Counted from the first letter of the stretch, positions 25,433 to 35,069 are shown. The stretch is DNA of 60,052 nt from an uncultured bacterium (GCA_947383005.1 CANDBT010000029.1:1-60052), one strand, 5' to 3'. Made by a program: numbers and translations. Notes: generated from the letters alone by a model not told the origin.

Positions 25433-27312
25433 AGATAAAACGTTTTTTAGCCGGTATGTTGATTTGCCTGGGAATATTTGCCGGCTGCATGGTAAGCGCG
25501 GCGGACGAAAATCCTTCTCTGGAGCAGGTTTTTGTGAATATGCCGGAAGTGATGGCCTATGGGCAGGGTATATCCGGGAATGTGACGGAAGCCAATTTGG
25601 GAAAAGAAAAACTGAATTACCTGGGAACCACTCCTTTTTCCCAGACAGGACAGCCCATTTATTATTATGTGCTGTTGGACGTATCCAATTCCATGCCTGC
25701 CACTTATTTTAACTCCATAAAGCAGGCGATTGTCAATTTTGAGTCGACACTGAATCCGAACGACCGCATGGCGTTTTATACTTTCGGCGAGCAGGTCGAG
25801 CTGAAACTTCCTGAGGAACACAGCCCTGCCGACACCCAGCAGGTGATGGAGACAATCACCAATACCGACAACCGGACGCTGCTGTTTGAGGCTATCAGCA
25901 TGGCGGCTGATCGGGCAGAGCAGATACAGCCGGAAGTTTGCAGGAGGAAAATCCTGATCGTGATTTCCGACGGGGAGGATTTTACCATCGGTGGGACCGG
26001 CGCCGCGGAGGCTCAGGAGAATTTAAAACGCAAAGGGATTCCGGCTTATGCTTATGCCATTAAAGATACGGCTCGGGTGAATATCAATAATTTCGGGGAG
26101 TTTGCCAGAACTTCAGGCGGCCAGTTGACGATATTTGACGCTCAGGAGGCGGCAAATGTACTGGATGGCTTGTCAGCACAACTGGGGGCTTTCGAGGTGC
26201 TGGAATTTGAAGCCGAGGACAATTTTGCCACCAACAGTATGGAAACTTTTTCTATAAAGACAGGAGCCAACCAAACGATCACTAAGGATGTCCTGGTATC
26301 CCGCCATATCCCGGATGAAATCGCGCCTACTCTTTTGCGGGCAGACAAAATCGCGGATGACCAGGTGGAGATTGAGTTTTCCGAGCCGGTAAAAGGGGCG
26401 GATGTAGCCGCTTCCTATACCGTAACAAGGAAAGAAGAAGAGAAAAAGAAAAAAGATAAGAAGAAGGATAAGAAAAAAGATAAAGACTCCGATGAGGACG
26501 GGGAAACAGAAGAGGAGACTGAGGAAGAAACCGAGGAGGAAACGGAAGAAGAGACGGAAGAGGAAACTGAGGAAGAGACAGAAGAGGACGGCGAAGACGA
26601 GGAAAAGAATGATAAGAATATAGCCGCCGTAGCCGGTGTCAGCGTGAACATGGAGAATCCGAATGTGGTGGTGCTTACCTTTACCAATGAATTGAAGCCG
26701 GGAGAATATACGATATCCTGCACCAATATTTACGATATATCCATGGAAAGCAATGCGGTTTCCAATACGGTAACTTTTGAAGTGGAACAGTATCCTTTGA
26801 GCAAGCGGATACTGATGCTGGTGCAACAGTGGTATTGGGTATTGCTGGTTCTTCTCGCGCTGCTGGTTATTTTGGTGATTTTCCTGGTGTACCGGAAAGT
26901 GAAAAAGGGCAGAGGAGTCATTTACGTGGACGGCAAGCCGGTGATGGCTGCCCAGGTAGAGATCCACAAGCATGTGGCGATTCAAAAAGCCCAGGAACAG
27001 AGCTATGACCCAAGCGGGAAGACGTTCCAGTTGAGAGTCAGCGTAAAGGGCGGAAAGCCTCAGGATATGAATTTACGGCTGTCCAAGAGCTTTATCGTGG
27101 GGCGGAACAAGATATGTAACTTGTATTTTGACGACAACCGCATGTCACGCCAGCATTTTGCCCTGGAATGGGACGGTATGAATATGTTTATCAGTGATTT
27201 GAATACGACCAATGGCACGAAAGTGAATAATGTGAAGATTAATACGAAACGGATGCTGCAGCAGGGGGATAAGATTTCTGCCGGTTCCGTAGAAATGACG
27301 ATCAGGTGGTGA
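25429..27312 (+). CDS. Extracellular VWA-domain protein with cytoplasmic FHA domain
   Basis: 627 residues. A signal sequence (with a possible FAGC lipobox) leads to a VWA domain (78-250) whose MIDAS reads LLDVSNSM (DxSxS). An Ig-like region is interrupted by a Lys/Asp then Glu/Thr tract (about 334-398). One TM helix (466-491) and a cytoplasmic FHA domain (547-627, FIVGRNKICNLYFDDNRMSRQ) follow. So the protein could link an external adhesive domain to internal phospho-signalling. GGGAAGG suits ATG 25429, which overlaps the previous stop. The acidic repeats are also a DNA-level repeat at about 26505-26590. Confidence 0.83.
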   Translation: MKIKRFLAGMLICLGIFAGCMVSAADENPSLEQVFVNMPEVMAYGQGISGNVTEANLGKEKLNYLGTTPFSQTGQPIYYYVLLDVSNSMPATYFNSIKQAIVNFESTLNPNDRMAFYTFGEQVELKLPEEHSPADTQQVMETITNTDNRTLLFEAISMAADRAEQIQPEVCRRKILIVISDGEDFTIGGTGAAEAQENLKRKGIPAYAYAIKDTARVNINNFGEFARTSGGQLTIFDAQEAANVLDGLSAQLGAFEVLEFEAEDNFATNSMETFSIKTGANQTITKDVLVSRHIPDEIAPTLLRADKIADDQVEIEFSEPVKGADVAASYTVTRKEEEKKKKDKKKDKKKDKDSDEDGETEEETEEETEEETEEETEEETEEETEEDGEDEEKNDKNIAAVAGVSVNMENPNVVVLTFTNELKPGEYTISCTNIYDISMESNAVSNTVTFEVEQYPLSKRILMLVQQWYWVLLVLLALLVILVIFLVYRKVKKGRGVIYVDGKPVMAAQVEIHKHVAIQKAQEQSYDPSGKTFQLRVSVKGGKPQDMNLRLSKSFIVGRNKICNLYFDDNRMSRQHFALEWDGMNMFISDLNTTNGTKVNNVKINTKRMLQQGDKISAGSVEMTIRW

Positions 27313-27317
27313 TGGAG

Positions 27318-28667
27318 ATGATAACAGAAGCAGCAGGAATGTGTCCAAATTGCTTCGCTTTTCATTACGTAGACGGACGATGTCCGGACTGCGGATATTC
27401 GGGTATGGCCGACAGCGCCAACGCTCAGACACTTCCGCCAGGGACTTTGCTGGGCAATCGGTATATGGTAGGCAGAATATTGGGAATTGGCGGTTTTGGT
27501 ATTACCTACAAGGCTTTTGATACGTTGTATCAGCGGATTTGCGCCATAAAAGAGTTTGCGCCTTCCGGCCTGGCTTACCGCAAATGGGGCGGGCTTACCA
27601 TGGAAATCCACAACAATTCCAATGCGGCTTCCTATTATCAGCACGGTATGCAGCGCTTTATTGAAGAAGCTCAGAAGCTGAAAACTCTGGAGAATGTGCC
27701 GGCAGTAGTACAGGTGTGGGAGTGCTTCCAGGAGAACAATACGGCCTATTTCGCTATGGAGTTTTTGGACGGGACGGATCTTAAGCATGTGATTAAGGCG
27801 ATGGGAGCTACCGTCAACAGTAAAGACATTACCAACATTATTGTAAAAATTGGCAGTGCTATGGATATTATCCATCGGACGACCAATATTCTTCATCGGG
27901 ATATCAGCCCGGACAATATTTATATTCTGAAAAACGGCGGAGTGAAGCTGCTTGATTTCGGGAGCGCCAGACAGAAGACCATGGATGAGCGGCAGGAATT
28001 TACGGTGGAATTTAAGAAAGGGTTTGCCCCTTTTGAACAGTATTCCCGCAACGGCAAGCAGGGACATTATACGGATGTTTACGCATTGGCGAGTACATAT
28101 TATTATTCCCTTACGGGAGTGATGATCCCTGATGCCATGTCACGGCTGGATGGCCGCACCTACACGCCGCTCTACCAGATGAGGCCGGATATTACTCAGG
28201 AGGTGTCGGCGGCCGTCGACCGGGCTTTGGAGGTGGATTACCGTAAGCGTACACAGAGTATGGCGGAGTTCATCCAGGGCATCAGTCAGGGAAAAGAGCC
28301 GGAACCGGTTGATTCCCATAATTATCAGCAGGAAAAGAAAGTAACTCCTTACTTGGAGGTGCTTACAGGCAGCGCGGCGGGGGTCCGCTGGAACCTTCCC
28401 AAAGATATGCTGGTCGTGATCGGACGTTCTGCCAAGCAGAGCAATATCGTTATCGGAGGGAACCGCAATATCAGCAAAGGCCATTGCAATCTGCTTTATG
28501 ACGGCAAAAGCGGAGAGTTTTTGCTGACGGATTTATCCTCTACCAACGGAGTTTATGTGGATAACCAACGGCTAGAACCCCAGAAGACTTATCGGTACAA
28601 GACGGAAGTCCAGTTTTCTCTGGCGAACAATCAATGTATCATTAAGGCGGGGGTATCGTATGAATAA
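27318..28667 (+). CDS. Ser/Thr protein kinase with zinc ribbon and C-terminal FHA domain
   Basis: About 449 residues, cytoplasmic. A zinc ribbon (CPNCFAFHYVDGRCPDCGY) precedes the kinase domain (43-327), which has LGIGGFGITYKAFD, the Lys in CAIKEFAP, the catalytic loop ILHRDISPDN and the DFG of LLDFGSAR; it should be active. The FHA domain (363-440) has VIGRSAKQSNIVI and LSSTNGVYVDN. No membrane segment. A kinase with its own FHA can dock on phosphorylated partners. Start is ATG 27318 or 27312, overlapping the VWA stop region. Confidence 0.87.
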   Translation: MITEAAGMCPNCFAFHYVDGRCPDCGYSGMADSANAQTLPPGTLLGNRYMVGRILGIGGFGITYKAFDTLYQRICAIKEFAPSGLAYRKWGGLTMEIHNNSNAASYYQHGMQRFIEEAQKLKTLENVPAVVQVWECFQENNTAYFAMEFLDGTDLKHVIKAMGATVNSKDITNIIVKIGSAMDIIHRTTNILHRDISPDNIYILKNGGVKLLDFGSARQKTMDERQEFTVEFKKGFAPFEQYSRNGKQGHYTDVYALASTYYYSLTGVMIPDAMSRLDGRTYTPLYQMRPDITQEVSAAVDRALEVDYRKRTQSMAEFIQGISQGKEPEPVDSHNYQQEKKVTPYLEVLTGSAAGVRWNLPKDMLVVIGRSAKQSNIVIGGNRNISKGHCNLLYDGKSGEFLLTDLSSTNGVYVDNQRLEPQKTYRYKTEVQFSLANNQCIIKAGVSYE

Positions 28668-29475
28668 TAATATCGAGCAGAGGAAGACCCGAGTAAAGAA
28701 CGGCCAGATACGGGCTTCCGCATACAGTATTATCGGCAGCCGGGAATACCAGCAGGATTATGCGGGGCTGATTTTGGAAACGGATCGCCTTCTGGCTGTT
28801 GTATGTGACGGTATGGGAGGGCTGAACGGCGGCGAGGTGGCCAGCCGGGAAGCGGTAAGGCTGCTGCTGGCCGATTATGACGAAAATCCGCCCCAGGATC
28901 ATTTTACCGATTTCCTTTGTCGGGAAGCAGTCCGTATGGATCAGTTGGTTTTTGATCTGAAGGATGAAAACGGGCAGCTTCTCAAGGCGGGAAGCACAGT
29001 TGTTTCCGTGATTATCCAGGAGGGGAACCTCCATTGGATGTCTGTGGGAGACAGCCGTATCTATGTATTGAGGGACGGCACCATGGTCCAGGCAACCAAA
29101 GACCATAATTACCGCAGGGAGCTGGATGAAGCCCTGGCGCGCGGAGAAATATCGAGAGAATATTATACCAAGGAAGCAGCAACCAAACGGGCCGAAGCCC
29201 TGACAAACTTTTTGGGCATGGGCGGAATCCGTCGGTTTGAGCGCAATAGCCAGCCTCTTGCTTTGGAAGATGGAGATTGTATTCTCCTGTGCAGCGACGG
29301 TTTGTATAAGAGGCTTGACGAACATCAGATCCGGGCGCTTTTGGTAGATAATCTGGTCAATACCCGGGTTGCCGCCAAACGGCTGGTGGAAATGGCCATG
29401 GCCCTTGCGGCCAGGGGGCAGGACAATACGACGGTAATTGTTATCCGATATCACACGTTACAGGAGGAAGCTTGA
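28660..29475 (+). CDS. PP2C-family Ser/Thr phosphatase, second
   Basis: 271 residues, overlapping the kinase gene by eight bases, which suggests coupled translation of a kinase-phosphatase pair. Motifs: IIGSREYQQDYAG, LAVVCDGMGGLNGGEVAS, LHWMSVGDSRIYVL, ILLCSDGLYKRL and GQDNTTVIVIRY. All metal Asp positions appear present. It is divergent from the first PP2C at 23817, so the locus has two distinct phosphatases. Confidence 0.9.
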   Translation: MNNNIEQRKTRVKNGQIRASAYSIIGSREYQQDYAGLILETDRLLAVVCDGMGGLNGGEVASREAVRLLLADYDENPPQDHFTDFLCREAVRMDQLVFDLKDENGQLLKAGSTVVSVIIQEGNLHWMSVGDSRIYVLRDGTMVQATKDHNYRRELDEALARGEISREYYTKEAATKRAEALTNFLGMGGIRRFERNSQPLALEDGDCILLCSDGLYKRLDEHQIRALLVDNLVNTRVAAKRLVEMAMALAARGQDNTTVIVIRYHTLQEEA

Positions 29476-29476
29476 G

Positions 29477-31597
29477 ATGGCCCGTTGCTTTAAGTGTATG
29501 AAAGAATATCCTGACGGATATGAGATTTGCCCTTATTGCGGGTATAACCAGGTGGGGGATGCCCAGAATCAGTATTATCTCCCGCAGGGGACTATGCTTG
29601 CCAATGGGCGCTATCAGATCGGGGTAGTGGTAAATACCGGAGGGTTCGGTATCGTTTATCGGGCCTGGGATACGGTTTTTGACAAGATGATTGCGGTTAA
29701 GGAATACTATCCCGGCGGAAAAGTTACCAGGATTCCCGGCACTTGCCAGGTGGTCGTCTATTCGGAAAAAGATGCTGAAAACTACGCGCACGGAAAGGAA
29801 GATTTCCTGGTAGAAGCACGGACGGTGGCCCGTTTTGATACCAAGCCGAATGTGGTTGATGTATATGACTATTTTGAAGCCAATAACACGGCATATATGG
29901 TTATGGAATTTATGGGCGGGATTCCTTACAGCCAGTATATCCGGCAGCACGGAGGAAAGCTGGATGTAAAGACTGCCATGGCAGTTACTTTCGGTGTATT
30001 GGAGGCGTTAAAGGAAGTTCACAAGGCAAGGGTTATCCATTGCGATATTAAGCCCAACAATATTTTTGTTGATGACAGCGGCGGCACAATTAAAGTAAAG
30101 TTGTTCGACTTTGGCGCGGCTTATCTGGCAGGATTCGAGCGGAAGAACGATACGCTTACCCCTTGTTACGCACCGCCGGAGCTGTACAATACAAAGGGAA
30201 AGAGAGGCCCCTATACCGATATCTATTCGGTGGGCGCCATGATGTATTATGCATTGACCGGCGTGAAGCCGGATGAGGCTACCGATCGTATGCAGGAGGA
30301 TCATCTCCGTCCGCTGCATGAAGCGAACCCGCAGGTGGCGAAAGGCATCAGCAATGCGGTGATGCGGGCGATGGCGCTAAAGGAAGATATACGTTTCCAG
30401 ACGGCGGACCAGTTTGCCGAAGCCCTGACTAAGGGCAATGCCTTGGATGTGGAGGCAGAGATACGAAGACGGAAAAGACGACGGATTCTCCAGGTGGCGG
30501 CAACCTTTACCGTGCTTGTCGGCGCCGGTGCCATATGTGCATTCAGCATGATGCGGCAGCGTGACGAGAACACGCTGAGGCCAACCAGCCTGGAGGTCTG
30601 GGTGATGGCTGATGAAAACGATATTTCCGCCGGAGGCAGCTCCGACGCCGTGACGGCGGATCAGCGATTTGCCAATATGACCGAAAATTTTCAGGAGCAA
30701 TATAAAATCGACTGTAATGTAACGGTATTTCCCTATGACGAATATGGGGATAAGCTGAATGAGGCGGCCGAAAAGGGGGAACTTCCCGATGTGTTTGACA
30801 GTACTTATTTAGCTTCCCAATATATGGATCGTCTGGAACCTTTGGAGGAAACCCGCAGGCTTATGGAGGAGAATGACACGGCAGACTGGTTGTTTATGGA
30901 TGCTTACGATAACGAGTTTCCCGAGAAAAAGCAGATGCCTTTATGTTTCCAGATGCCTTTGGTTTATATCCGGCAGGCAGCCGCTGCTGGAGGGGAGGGC
31001 GCCCAGGAAAATGAATTTTCCGGCCCTCTGCACACGATTGAGGAGCTGAAAGATTCCGACAATAATTACTCTTATTCGGTAAGGGCAGAGGATTATCTGC
31101 TGTATGATCACTTGCTGGGGGACGGCTGTGTGGAACAGTATAGCCAACTGGCTCAGGATAACGGCTGGAAAATGGGGGATGCCCTCGAGTTGTTTACGGA
31201 TGGGCAGGTACAGTATTATCTTTCGGATACAGGGGATTATCAGTTGATGTATGAGAAGCTGCCTGGCCAGTTCCAAGTGGCGCCTATGGGTTTTGACCAA
31301 TACCAGGTGCGTTTTGACCATCTCTGGAGCGTCAGCAAGTCTTCCGGCAAATCAAAGAAGAAAGCGGCTCAGTGGCTGATTCATTATATGTTGACAGACA
31401 GAGCGCAGAATGCTTTGGGAGTAAAGAGCCTGGAAGGATTGCCGCTAAGCGCTGTAATCAGGGATACGGTGTTTTTTGATGTTTATAACGGAGATTTGCT
31501 TCAAATCCAAAGTCATATCCCTAATGTAGCTCCTGCAGGAGGGAGCCAGTGGATAGAAGAAGCTCAAGAATATAGGAAAAAGTGGGAAGACAGATGA
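29477..31597 (+). CDS. Transmembrane Ser/Thr kinase with extracytoplasmic solute-binding-protein domain
   Basis: 706 residues. A zinc ribbon (CFKCMKEYPDGYEICPYCG) precedes the kinase domain (about 45-320): NTGGFGIVYRAWD, IAVKEYYPGG, catalytic loop VIHCDIKPNN (non-RD, Cys189 in place of Arg) and LFDFGAAY. After a basic stretch, a TM helix (334-355) leads to about 350 external residues that read like a family 1 ABC solute-binding protein. The pieces are LEVWVMADEN, GELPDVFDSTYL, LFTDGQVQYYLSDTGDYQL, LWSVSKSSGKSKKKAAQWL and a closing helix. AGGAGG at 29462-29467 selects ATG 29477. It probably senses a sugar, oligosaccharide or peptide. Confidence 0.85.
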   Translation: MARCFKCMKEYPDGYEICPYCGYNQVGDAQNQYYLPQGTMLANGRYQIGVVVNTGGFGIVYRAWDTVFDKMIAVKEYYPGGKVTRIPGTCQVVVYSEKDAENYAHGKEDFLVEARTVARFDTKPNVVDVYDYFEANNTAYMVMEFMGGIPYSQYIRQHGGKLDVKTAMAVTFGVLEALKEVHKARVIHCDIKPNNIFVDDSGGTIKVKLFDFGAAYLAGFERKNDTLTPCYAPPELYNTKGKRGPYTDIYSVGAMMYYALTGVKPDEATDRMQEDHLRPLHEANPQVAKGISNAVMRAMALKEDIRFQTADQFAEALTKGNALDVEAEIRRRKRRRILQVAATFTVLVGAGAICAFSMMRQRDENTLRPTSLEVWVMADENDISAGGSSDAVTADQRFANMTENFQEQYKIDCNVTVFPYDEYGDKLNEAAEKGELPDVFDSTYLASQYMDRLEPLEETRRLMEENDTADWLFMDAYDNEFPEKKQMPLCFQMPLVYIRQAAAAGGEGAQENEFSGPLHTIEELKDSDNNYSYSVRAEDYLLYDHLLGDGCVEQYSQLAQDNGWKMGDALELFTDGQVQYYLSDTGDYQLMYEKLPGQFQVAPMGFDQYQVRFDHLWSVSKSSGKSKKKAAQWLIHYMLTDRAQNALGVKSLEGLPLSAVIRDTVFFDVYNGDLLQIQSHIPNVAPAGGSQWIEEAQEYRKKWEDR

Positions 31598-33927
31598 TAG
31601 GACAAGGAAATGGCAGCCATATGGAAGATATTTTGCTGGCGATAACTCCAGATGGCAGTGTGAGGGAATTTCGCCTGAATCAGATGGGAAAAGGCGTGCT
31701 CCTTATCGGAAGGAGCCAGGATAATGATATTGTGCTGGACAGCAGCATGGTTTCCCATCATCATGGCCAGCTTAGCCTGGCCAACGGAAAGGTATATTAT
31801 CAGGACATGGGCAGCAGCAACGGCACGTATTTTGATGTCCTGGGCAATAAGAGATATTTGAAAAAATCTTCTTCTCAGATGGAGCTGAGGGATGGTATGG
31901 TGTTGAATATCGGCGGCATGGGCAAAGAAAATGCCGTGTATCTGCTGTATTCCCTTTGCCTGGCTACGGAGGGCTGGCAGAAAATCGGCATTGGCCGCCG
32001 CCGTCTGGCTATCGGCCGCGCCGCGGGCAATGATATTGTGCTGGCCCATCCGGCGATTTCCCGGAATCAGGCGGTGATTGATCCCATAGAGGACGGTTAT
32101 GAGCTGTCCGATGTGAGCGGGCGCCACAGTACCATGGTGAATGGCCAGCCGGTGGTTCAGAAAGTGCGGTTGAAAGAGTGCGACATTATTCAGGTGGTGG
32201 CATATCAGTTAATTTTTATTCAGGACTGCATTTTTTATAAGACCACTTCGGAAGGAATCAGCCTGACCGTTGAGCATTTGGGAAAAGTGGTAGGCAGCGG
32301 CGGGAAAAGGAAAGAGCTGCTGCATGATGTGAATATTCAGATTGAAAGCAATGAGTTTGTCGCAATTATCGGCGGTTCCGGCGCAGGAAAGACTACGCTT
32401 TTGAATGCTATCAGCGGTTTTGACCGTAAAATTACCGGTAAGGTTTTCTGTAACGGTGTGGATTTGTTCCGAAACTTCAAGAACTTAAAAGCGATTATCG
32501 GTTACGTTCCGCAGGAAGATATTATTTATCAAAACCTGACCTTGCGCAGGATGCTGGAGTACACGGCGAAACTGAAAATGCCGGATGATGTGACCAAGCA
32601 GGAGCGAAACCGCCAGATTGACAAAGTGTTGGACATGGTGGAGCTGAAGCCCCAGCAGAACACGTTTATCCGCAAGTTGTCCGGCGGGCAGAAAAAGCGG
32701 GCCAGTATAGCCGTTGAGCTTTTGGCCGATCCGCGGCTGTTTTTCCTTGATGAGCCGTCTTCGGGCCTCGATCCTGGTACGGAACAAAATTTGATGCGGA
32801 CATTAAGCCGTATGGCGAAAACGCAGAAAAAGACGATTATCATGGTGACTCATACTATTCAAAATCTGGATTTGTGTGATAAAATTATTTTGATGGGTAC
32901 CGGCGGACGCTGTTGTTTTTGTGGGACTACGGAAGAAGCGCGGATGTTCTTTGACACGAGGAACCTGGCTGACGCTTATAATACGGTATCTGCGGATTCC
33001 GTCACCTGGGAGCGGGAATTCGGGAAATTCCAAAAAAGGGATTATGAGATGCAGATGCCATCGGGGCAGAACCAGAGCGGTATGAAGACCCGGGCGCGCA
33101 AGCCCAAGACGATCCGCCAGGGATTTATTTTGACCCAGCGTTATATGGAGCTGCTGAAAAATGACCCTGCGCGTTTGGGGATATTGCTGCTGCAGCCGAT
33201 TATCATCGGTTTGCTGCTCTATGTGGTGGCGGATGACAGTGTATTTGACGTATACGAGAATACCAAAACGATGATGTTTGCCTTATGTTGTTCGGGCATA
33301 TGGATAGGTTTGTTCAATTCCATCCAGGAAGTATGTAAAGAACGCAATATCCTGCGGAGAGAATACATGACGAACCTGAAACTGCCGGTTTACATATTCA
33401 GTAAGATTTTTGTCCAGGCCATTATCGGGGCTGTCCAGGCCGGACTGTTGGCAGGGGTATTTATCCTGGCTGTGGGCAAGGATGTGCCGGGGCTGTTTTT
33501 GGATACTTTTGTACCGGAAGTAATTTTTACCATATGGGTGGTAATCATCACTTCGGAGGCGACCGGCCTGGTGATTTCAGCTAATGCCAAATCCGGTGAC
33601 AAAGCTATGGTGGTAGCGCCGTTTTTGCTGATTGTGCAGCTTTTGTTCTCTGGGATTTTGTTTAAGCTGGAAGGTTTTGGTGAGTGGATTTCCTACGCTA
33701 CGGCCAGCCGCTGGACAGTGGAAGGCCTGGGGAGCATAGTCAACTTAAATGACCTGCCTCTTAAGATGCAGGCGGATTATCCAATGATAACGCATGAGGC
33801 GGAAGAGTTTTTTGAGGCGACGACGGAGCATCTCCTCAGATGCTGGGGCATTATGGGGGGGATGACGCTGCTGTTTTTGATTGTCAGCGTGATCAGCCTT
33901 ACCCAATTGCCCAAAGATACGCGCTGA
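31594..33927 (+). CDS. FHA-FHA-ABC transporter (Rv1747-like)
   Basis: 778 residues. Two FHA domains (about 29-99, LLIGRSQDNDIVL..GSSNGTYFD; and 131-203, AIGRAAGNDIVL..VSGRHSTMVNG) precede an ABC ATPase (219-455; GGSGAGKTTLLNA, LSGGQKKRA, LFFLDEPSSGLD). An ABC-2 type membrane domain with about six helices (526-775) follows. The order equals that of M. tuberculosis Rv1747, an exporter whose FHA domains bind phosphorylated Thr made by PknF. Here the neighbouring kinases could play that part. ATG 31594 overlaps the stop of the SBP-kinase gene. The transported substrate is unknown. Confidence 0.87.
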   Translation: MIGQGNGSHMEDILLAITPDGSVREFRLNQMGKGVLLIGRSQDNDIVLDSSMVSHHHGQLSLANGKVYYQDMGSSNGTYFDVLGNKRYLKKSSSQMELRDGMVLNIGGMGKENAVYLLYSLCLATEGWQKIGIGRRRLAIGRAAGNDIVLAHPAISRNQAVIDPIEDGYELSDVSGRHSTMVNGQPVVQKVRLKECDIIQVVAYQLIFIQDCIFYKTTSEGISLTVEHLGKVVGSGGKRKELLHDVNIQIESNEFVAIIGGSGAGKTTLLNAISGFDRKITGKVFCNGVDLFRNFKNLKAIIGYVPQEDIIYQNLTLRRMLEYTAKLKMPDDVTKQERNRQIDKVLDMVELKPQQNTFIRKLSGGQKKRASIAVELLADPRLFFLDEPSSGLDPGTEQNLMRTLSRMAKTQKKTIIMVTHTIQNLDLCDKIILMGTGGRCCFCGTTEEARMFFDTRNLADAYNTVSADSVTWEREFGKFQKRDYEMQMPSGQNQSGMKTRARKPKTIRQGFILTQRYMELLKNDPARLGILLLQPIIIGLLLYVVADDSVFDVYENTKTMMFALCCSGIWIGLFNSIQEVCKERNILRREYMTNLKLPVYIFSKIFVQAIIGAVQAGLLAGVFILAVGKDVPGLFLDTFVPEVIFTIWVVIITSEATGLVISANAKSGDKAMVVAPFLLIVQLLFSGILFKLEGFGEWISYATASRWTVEGLGSIVNLNDLPLKMQADYPMITHEAEEFFEATTEHLLRCWGIMGGMTLLFLIVSVISLTQLPKDTR

Positions 33928-34039
33928 TGGCTGCCGGATAGGGGGGCGGTTTGCATAGATGTGCGTCCCGGCTGTCCGTGCGCAGTTTCCCGCCGTCAAG
34001 GCGGCAGGGAGCAGAAAACAGGAAAGGAGGCAATGGCCG

Positions 34040-35062
34040 ATGATACGTTGTATGGGCTGTATGGAGGAATTTGAGGAAAGCGCCTCCTCCACTTGTCCTT
34101 TTTGCGGCCATCGTTGGGATTTGCGCCTGATCGGGGAACCTACGCTGGAGGCGGGGGAGATCCTGCAGGGAAGGTATATTGTAGGTACGATCAGGAGGCA
34201 GGAAGAAGCTTATGTGCTTTATATCGGCTGGGATGCCTTATTTAACCGGAAGGTGCTGATTATGCAGCATTTTCCTGGTTCCTGCATAGTGGAGGATGAG
34301 CTGCCGTGTTACGCCGACTATGATGACAGAAGTTTTTCCGTTTCTCCGGAGAAGCGGAAACTATGGGATAAAGGGATGCGTGTTTTTCTCGCCAATGGCG
34401 AGGGATTGATCAGCCTTGACGATACGAAGGGGCTTTTAAATGTGTACAGCGTATTCCGGGAGGGCGGATATGCTTATATGACGATGGAATACCCGGGAGA
34501 GCTGACGCTTGGGAAAGTGCTTAAGGAGAGAGGTTTCTTGCCCTTGGAAGAGGTAGAGGAGCTGATCCGGAGCATAGCCGCCGCCTTGTCGGCGGCCCAC
34601 CATCTGCATTTTGCCCATGGGAATTTGTCACTGGGCTGCTGCTATCAGGTGGCGCCCGGACAGTATAAAGTGGGGTGCTTCGATGAGGCGGCTTATGTGA
34701 CTGGTGATATCCCGGAACTGAAAGGCGGAGCGAAGGATACCAAAGCGGCTGACAGGGATGTGTATCAGTTGGCGTGGATTGCCGGATGCGCTTTGCTCGG
34801 CACGGAAAGCTGGGAAAGCCATTCGATAGAGCAAAATCTGGAAACCCTGGCGGAAGAGGTGCCGGAGTATATCGTTGATGCTCTTGGCAGCGCCCTGCAG
34901 GAGAAGCCTTCCGGAGGACGGATATCGATCCGGCGGTTCATCGATTTGTTTGCCGACGAGGCTACAATAGAGATTTTGTCTATGCCAGACGAGCCGGAAA
35001 AAGATTCGTTAAAAAGCGGAAAAGGGAAAAAGAACAGAAGTTTAATCAATATGAGGAGGTAG
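34040..35062 (+). CDS. Zinc-ribbon protein with degenerate kinase domain (predicted pseudokinase)
   Basis: 340 residues, soluble. A zinc ribbon (CMGCMEEFEESASSTCPFCG) precedes a kinase-like fold (about 45-306). The ATP-binding Lys is Met75 (KVLIMQHF). The Gly-rich loop reads TIRRQEEAYV, the HRD catalytic triad reads His193-Gly194-Asn195 (FAHGNLSLG), and the DFG is lost (VGCFDEAAYV). Catalysis is therefore unlikely; a scaffold or allosteric partner for the active kinases is more plausible. GGAAAGGAGG at 34021-34030 selects ATG 34040; the frame is open from 33959. The C-terminus is basic. Confidence 0.8.
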   Translation: MIRCMGCMEEFEESASSTCPFCGHRWDLRLIGEPTLEAGEILQGRYIVGTIRRQEEAYVLYIGWDALFNRKVLIMQHFPGSCIVEDELPCYADYDDRSFSVSPEKRKLWDKGMRVFLANGEGLISLDDTKGLLNVYSVFREGGYAYMTMEYPGELTLGKVLKERGFLPLEEVEELIRSIAAALSAAHHLHFAHGNLSLGCCYQVAPGQYKVGCFDEAAYVTGDIPELKGGAKDTKAADRDVYQLAWIAGCALLGTESWESHSIEQNLETLAEEVPEYIVDALGSALQEKPSGGRISIRRFIDLFADEATIEILSMPDEPEKDSLKSGKGKKNRSLINMRR

Positions 35063-35069
35063 TTCAAGG

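Noticed and set aside
26505-26590. Short repeats in the VWA gene considered as a CRISPR-like array
   Set aside because: They are in-frame Glu/Thr codons without unique spacers; a coding low-complexity tract explains them.
27060-28067. 335-codon minus-strand open frame opposite the VWA and kinase genes
   Set aside because: It spans two real plus-strand genes and has no domain or ribosome site.
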